Source: an uncultured Prevotella sp. (lineage in GTDB: Bacteria; Bacteroidota; Bacteroidia; Bacteroidales; Bacteroidaceae). From it: a stretch of 9,578 nt of DNA. Location of the stretch: NCBI GenBank assembly GCA_902477645.1, contig CABSIA010000118.1, positions 1 to 9,578 of the forward strand. Reading direction: 5' to 3'. Shown here in pieces: positions 6,369-9,578 of the stretch (position 1 is its first letter; each line of letters begins with the position of its first letter). The notes under the pieces were generated by a model, which did not search any database, was not told where the DNA came from, and saw nothing but the letters and a program-made list of their open reading frames with translations. A program made the position numbers and the translations under genes.

Positions 6369-7820
6369 TTATTTTTTGTTCTTTTTCCCGAGTCTGCCTT
6401 TGACAAACGCCATGCACTCGCCGAGCATTCTCACACGTGCCACACGCATCACGGCATAGTAGAGCACCACTGCCATAACCACCCTTGCGGCAAACCGCAA
6501 ATATATGCTCTCTACCATTGCGGTAGCCATATATGCCGTTGCCATTACGCCTGACGAGACAAGGGCAAAGGGCAATATGTCGAGCAAAAACTGCACTATG
6601 CCATAGCCTGTCAGACGGCAGGTAAACCAGTGCCATACGAACATCCAGACAATGTTGATTGCCACGAACCCCATCACCATGGTGTGGATGCCAAAGCGTG
6701 ACGTGAGCACAAGCAAGACTATCTGACACAGGGCAAGCCCGAGGGTGCAATACAGATAAATATCAGAGCGGCCCTTGCTGACTATCATGTTCGAGAGCAG
6801 GGTGCAAATTGGCATTACGGCACCGCTCAGGCACAGCATCTGCAGCAGCACCGCGCTCTCGAGCCATTTTTCAGTTATGGCGATAACGATAAACTCCCGC
6901 GCCACCAACGCAAAACCGAAAAGCAGCGGGAAAGATATGAAAGCCGTGAAGCGCACCATCTTGCGGAATGCGTTCATCTGCCGCCCACGGTCGTCGCTGA
7001 GGTCTACGAGCACGGGCTGCGCAACCTGGCTCACCATGCCCTGTACGAGCGAGAAACATTTGAAATTCCACTGATACGCCTGATTGTAGGTTCCCGCCTC
7101 GTGTTTTGAGAAATAGTGGCCGAGCAGTATGTTCAGTATGTTGTTGTTGACATGTGTGACAATGGTTGTCGCCAGAATTTTGCACGAGAAGCGGAACATG
7201 CCCAAGGCTGGCCCGAGGTCAATCCGTAGCGTAGGACGCCATTTGGAATAGTGCCATATCATACCTATGCTCACGGCTATGAACACCAGCCCCTGAGTGG
7301 CAAGCGACCAATAGGCAAAACCGTTGAAGGCAAGAACGGCTCCTGTAACACACGACACCACCACTGCCGTCATACAAGCCTTGGCATATTGCTTAACCAT
7401 CAGATTTTTAAACAGATATGCCGACTGCGCCGTACCGAGCGAGGCAAGCAGAATGTTCAGGAAGGCATAGCGGCACAAGGGCACAAGCTCCGGCTCGTCA
7501 TAGTACCAGGCTATCAGCGGAGCCGAGAAAAAAAGGACCACATACAGAGTAATCCCTACGATGATGTTGAACCAGAAAACGGAGTTGTAGTCTTCGTCCC
7601 GCGGCTCACTCAGATTTGCCAACGCCACGGTAAATCCGCTGTTCTGTATGGCTATGGCAACCAGCGAGAACACACTTATCATCGCCATCATGCCATAGTC
7701 GCCCGGCGAGAGCAGACGCGCCAGAATGATGCCGAAGACCATGCCGACGAGCTGTTGCACGCCGTTGTTCATGCCTCCCCAAAAAAGGCCCTTGGCTGTC
7801 TTTTCTTTCAGTGACTCCAT
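6369..7820 (-). CDS. Polysaccharide flippase (Wzx-like, MOP superfamily)
   Basis: A 483-residue integral membrane protein with hydrophobic segments along its whole length and a lysine-rich C-terminus. The N-terminal pattern KEKTAKGLFWGGMNNGVQQL followed by GIILARLLSPGDYGMMAM is typical of lipopolysaccharide and capsule flippases of the polysaccharide-synthase/MOP superfamily. Such proteins move undecaprenyl-linked oligosaccharides across the inner membrane. It is the first gene of the minus-strand operon with the TagD-like and LicD-like genes. No glycosyltransferase or polymerase gene is in the window, so the glycan it exports must be made elsewhere. A Bacteroidetes-type promoter lies just upstream (7843-7873). 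Confidence 0.9.
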   Translation of the reverse strand: MESLKEKTAKGLFWGGMNNGVQQLVGMVFGIILARLLSPGDYGMMAMISVFSLVAIAIQNSGFTVALANLSEPRDEDYNSVFWFNIIVGITLYVVLFFSAPLIAWYYDEPELVPLCRYAFLNILLASLGTAQSAYLFKNLMVKQYAKACMTAVVVSCVTGAVLAFNGFAYWSLATQGLVFIAVSIGMIWHYSKWRPTLRIDLGPALGMFRFSCKILATTIVTHVNNNILNILLGHYFSKHEAGTYNQAYQWNFKCFSLVQGMVSQVAQPVLVDLSDDRGRQMNAFRKMVRFTAFISFPLLFGFALVAREFIVIAITEKWLESAVLLQMLCLSGAVMPICTLLSNMIVSKGRSDIYLYCTLGLALCQIVLLVLTSRFGIHTMVMGFVAINIVWMFVWHWFTCRLTGYGIVQFLLDILPFALVSSGVMATAYMATAMVESIYLRFAARVVMAVVLYYAVMRVARVRMLGECMAFVKGRLGKKNKK

Positions 7821-7842
7821 GTCTGCATATTGGTTTTAGGTG

Positions 7843-7873
7843 CAAAAATAGTCATTTTATTTATAACGGCAAT
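7843..7873 (-). promoter_or_regulatory. Promoter of the flippase-TagD-LicD operon
   Basis: On the minus strand, a -7 box TATTTTTG (7850 to 7843, consensus TAnnTTTG) is preceded by ATTG (7873 to 7870), a partial -33 match, at a 19-nt spacing. The -7 box ends 22 nt before the flippase ATG, leaving a short leader. Confidence 0.55.
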
Positions 7874-7914
7874 GTTTTTTGTCTATAAAAATACAATTCA
7901 CCCCTGTATGACCC

Positions 7915-8013
7915 TGTAGGGCCGCTATGCATAGCGGCCGCAAGGAGACAGCGCAATTATTAAAACATATTATTGCAACATTGATTGCGGCCGCTACACG
8001 CAGCGGCCCTACA
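7915..8013. repeat. Paired palindromic intergenic element, copy 2 (complete, about 99 bp)
   Basis: The ends form a 12-bp inverted repeat, TGTAGGGCCGCT at 7915 mirrored at 8002-8013. The left unit is a perfect 20-bp palindrome, GGCCGCTATGCATAGCGGCC (7920-7939). The right unit is GGCCGCTACACGCAGCGGCC (7989-8008). The inner flanks TAGCGGCCGCAA (7932-7943) and TTGCGGCCGCTA (7985-7996) are exact inverted repeats around an AT-rich core of about 41 bp. The same plan is seen at 1-88. The whole element can fold into two GC-rich hairpins, or into one large one with its two units paired. Confidence 0.85.
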
Positions 8014-8039
8014 AAAAAACACAAAACTTTGCGTTTTGT

Positions 8040-8071
8040 TTTGGTTTTCTGCTAAAATTGCACTATCTTTG
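8040..8071 (+). promoter_or_regulatory. Upstream promoter of the phosphoesterase gene
   Basis: TTTG (8040-8043) as the -33 box and TATCTTTG (8064-8071) as the -7 box are separated by 20 nt, close to the Bacteroidetes consensus. The predicted leader to the ATG at 8162 is about 85 nt. The -7 box also forms a 6-bp dyad with AAGATA just after it (8075-8080). Confidence 0.6.
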
Positions 8072-8123
8072 CAGAAGATAGGCTGCACTCGGCAATTTGT
8101 GAGCAAGCTCCCATTGCCCTCGT

Positions 8124-8147
8124 TTGCACTATCTTTGCAAAAAGATA
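8124..8147 (+). promoter_or_regulatory. Second TATCTTTG box, repeated, with a GCAA-loop hairpin
   Basis: The 16 bp TTGCACTATCTTTGCA at 8124-8139 are identical to 8058-8073. The -7 box is at 8130-8137, about 25 nt before the ATG at 8162, and no -33 box sits at the right distance. TATCTTT (8130-8136) and AAAGATA (8141-8147) form a 7-bp stem closed by a GCAA tetraloop. Between the two copies, GGCAAT (8091-8096) and ATTGCC (8113-8118) make a further inverted repeat around GAGC-AA-GCTC. Confidence 0.5.
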
Positions 8148-8161
8148 ATTTCGCAAAAGAA

Positions 8162-8980
8162 ATGACACAAAACAAAATATTTAGAACTGTTCTGCCATTG
8201 GCGCTCGCCGCAACCCTGACTGCCTGCGACTCCGTATTCGACATCCATCCCTACGACACAAGAGTGACGGGTGCCACCGGCATAAACGCCGCAAACATAA
8301 GGCGCATAGAACAGACGCATGCCGATGCCGACACGTTGCGCATTGCCGTGATAAGCGACTCGCATCAGTGGTACAACGACCTTGAGGATGAGATAAAAGA
8401 CATTAACAGGCGCACAGACATAGACTTCGTGATTCATCTTGGCGACATAACAGACTTTGGCTCAACCCAGGAGTACAAATGGGCACGCGAGAGACTGCAG
8501 AGGCTCACAGTGCCGTACGTGGTGATGCAGGGCAACCACGACTGTCTCGGCACGGGCAACGAGGTTTTTGCGAAGATGTTCGGCAACAACGACTTTACGT
8601 TTATTGCCGGCAGAGTGAAATTTGTGATGATAAACACCAACGCCATAGAATATGACTATTCGGAGCCTGTGCCCGATTTTGATTTCCTGGAAAGCGAGGC
8701 TAAGAGAGACTCCGCACGCTTCGACCGCACCATAGCCTGCATGCACGCCGCCCCGTTCAGCGAGCAGTTCAACAACAATGTGCTGAAACCGTTCAACTAC
8801 TACGTGACGGCGTTTCCCAATCTGATGTTCTGCCTTTACGGACACGGGCACCACACCGAGGAGCACGATTTCTTTGAGAATGGGGTAATTTACTACGAGG
8901 TGGCCGCGGCAAGCAAGCGGGCATACAGAATAATAACCATAACACCTGAAGGCTATGAGAATGAAGTCGTGCATTTTTAA
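8162..8980 (+). CDS. Lipoprotein calcineurin-like metallophosphoesterase
   Basis: A 272-residue lipoprotein. Residues 1-21 form a signal peptide ending in the lipobox LTAC, with Cys22 as the lipidated residue. The metallophosphoesterase motifs follow in order: DSH (66-68), GD (94-95), GNHD (124-127), a lone His195 in MHAAP and GHGH (227-230), which together hold a two-metal site. The class hydrolyses phosphomono- or diesters; the substrate here is unknown. The start is the ATG at 8162, not an upstream TTG that would lie in a palindrome and remove the signal peptide from the N-terminus. The protein is exported and anchored to a membrane. The next gene overlaps its end by 26 nt, so the two are probably co-expressed. 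Confidence 0.9.
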   Translation: MTQNKIFRTVLPLALAATLTACDSVFDIHPYDTRVTGATGINAANIRRIEQTHADADTLRIAVISDSHQWYNDLEDEIKDINRRTDIDFVIHLGDITDFGSTQEYKWARERLQRLTVPYVVMQGNHDCLGTGNEVFAKMFGNNDFTFIAGRVKFVMINTNAIEYDYSEPVPDFDFLESEAKRDSARFDRTIACMHAAPFSEQFNNNVLKPFNYYVTAFPNLMFCLYGHGHHTEEHDFFENGVIYYEVAAASKRAYRIITITPEGYENEVVHF

Positions 8981-9524
8981 GTTTACCGTTGCGGCAACAT
9001 TCCTTATGCCCGCCGCACCGTCTGGCGCAAAGGAGACCGACTCCACTCTCACAAACAAATACGAGAAGCGGATGAACCGTTACCACCGCCAGTGGTCGAG
9101 ACTGATACCGACACAGCACATACTGCAGTTTGCCGGCAACATGGGACTGGCCTCCATCGGCGTAGGATGGGACTACGGCAAACGGAGCCAGTGGGAGACG
9201 CAGCTGCTTTTCGGGCTGATACCAAAATACGACTCACACCGCACAAAACTGACAATGACCCTGAAACAGAACTATATTCCCTGGTCGGTTGACCTGCGCA
9301 GAGGCTGGGATTTTGAGCCGTTGGAATGCGGACTGTATTTCAACACGGTGTTCGGAGATGAGTTTTGGGCAAAGCAGCCTGCAAAATACGACAGCGGATA
9401 TTATCCGTTCTCAACGAAATTACGCCCGAACGTTTTCCTGGGACAACGCATAACAAAGCAGATACCCAACAGCCGCCGACGCTATATAAAGAGTGTGACC
9501 ATGTTCTACGAGGTCAGCACATGA
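8955..9524 (+). CDS. Small exported, barrel-like protein, possibly interrupted by an in-frame TGA
   Basis: A 189-codon reading frame from the ATG at 8955 (a second ATG at 8961 is equally plausible) with a signal peptide (about residues 1-25, ending near PSGAKE). The rest has alternating aromatic and polar residues such as GLASIGVGWDYG, QLLFGLIPKY and LECGLYFNTVFG, suggesting amphipathic strands of a small outer-membrane barrel. I recognise only a general resemblance to Bacteroidales hypothetical proteins encoded next to phosphoesterases. The frame stops at TGA (9522-9524), but the same frame stays open for 18 more codons to the window edge and looks like coding sequence (DIYFMRFYRNGEAGFWDV). 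The real protein may be longer, with the TGA a nonsense change. It overlaps the phosphoesterase gene by 26 nt. Confidence 0.65.
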   Translation: MRMKSCIFKFTVAATFLMPAAPSGAKETDSTLTNKYEKRMNRYHRQWSRLIPTQHILQFAGNMGLASIGVGWDYGKRSQWETQLLFGLIPKYDSHRTKLTMTLKQNYIPWSVDLRRGWDFEPLECGLYFNTVFGDEFWAKQPAKYDSGYYPFSTKLRPNVFLGQRITKQIPNSRRRYIKSVTMFYEVST

Positions 9525-9578
9525 GACATTTATTTCATGCGCTTCTACCGCAACGGCGAAGCCGGATTTTGGGATGTG

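Larger units (their letters stand above)
7821..8161. other. Divergent intergenic region between the flippase operon and the phosphoesterase gene
   Basis: This 341-nt region contains the leftward flippase promoter (7843-7873), the second paired palindromic element (7915-8013), and two copies of a promoter motif for the rightward phosphoesterase gene (8040-8080 and 8124-8147). No credible gene was found in it. An open frame running from a TTG at 7985 crosses the palindrome and the promoters and is not a likely N-terminus. Confidence 0.7.

Noticed and set aside
5877..6554. A 225-codon plus-strand open frame
   Set aside because: It covers the TagD-like gene and the end of the flippase gene in antisense, and crosses their boundaries without its own signals.
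7251..7814. A 187-codon plus-strand open frame
   Set aside because: It is antisense to the flippase, whose membrane pattern is clear; the shadow product is His/Arg/Gln-rich.
7985..8161. A 59-residue N-terminal extension of the phosphoesterase from a TTG codon
   Set aside because: It would translate the palindrome and both promoter copies, and would bury the lipoprotein signal peptide that starts at the ATG at 8162.
9522..9578. Selenocysteine at the in-frame TGA
   Set aside because: GCTTC and GAAGC downstream can pair over 5 bp only, the family is not a known selenoprotein, and no Sec machinery is visible.

Overview
The window looks like chromosomal DNA from a member of the order Bacteroidales, most likely Prevotella or a close relative. 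Four things point there: the promoter boxes have the Bacteroidetes form TAnnTTTG, with TATCTTTGC recurring upstream of genes; the sensor kinase, response regulator and thioredoxin-like protein resemble Bacteroides/Prevotella families; one membrane protein resembles the Bacteroidetes family DUF6080; and a lipoprotein is followed by a small exported, barrel-like protein. No taxonomic search was possible, so the genus is an inference.

Layout. 1-256: intergenic DNA with a paired palindromic element (1-88), a possible terminator hairpin and a long inverted repeat. 257-1042 (minus): a Fic-domain protein with an N-terminal inhibitory motif. 1043-1391: a divergent promoter region. 1392-3501 (plus): a tight three-gene operon with ATGA overlaps, encoding an exported thioredoxin-like protein, a receiver plus Fis-type HTH response regulator, and a membrane histidine kinase. 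From memory of these families, all three look shorter than usual because an internal module is missing. 3518-3627: a perfect 39-bp inverted repeat built of GGAGTTAA units. 3670-5025 (plus): a polytopic membrane protein. 5027-5060: a perfect 14-bp-stem palindrome between convergent genes. 5074-7820 (minus): a three-gene surface-polysaccharide operon, transcribed as flippase, then TagD-like cytidylyltransferase, then LicD-like phosphotransferase. 7821-8161: a divergent promoter region with a second paired palindromic element and a duplicated promoter motif. 8162-8980 (plus): a lipoprotein calcineurin-like phosphoesterase, overlapped by a small exported protein (8955 onward) that meets an in-frame TGA at 9522 while its reading frame stays open to the edge of the window.

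How the genes fit together. The flippase, cytidylyltransferase and LicD protein form a plausible unit that exports a lipid-linked glycan, makes a CDP-activated alcohol and attaches the phospho-alcohol to the glycan. The 1392-3501 operon is a sensory unit, with an envelope redox-like protein beside a two-component pair. The phosphoesterase and small exported protein are translationally coupled. I found no tRNA, rRNA, CRISPR array, transposase gene or defence locus. The most unusual material is the set of three apparently domain-stripped neighbours, the repeated palindromes and long hairpin between genes, and the in-frame TGA.
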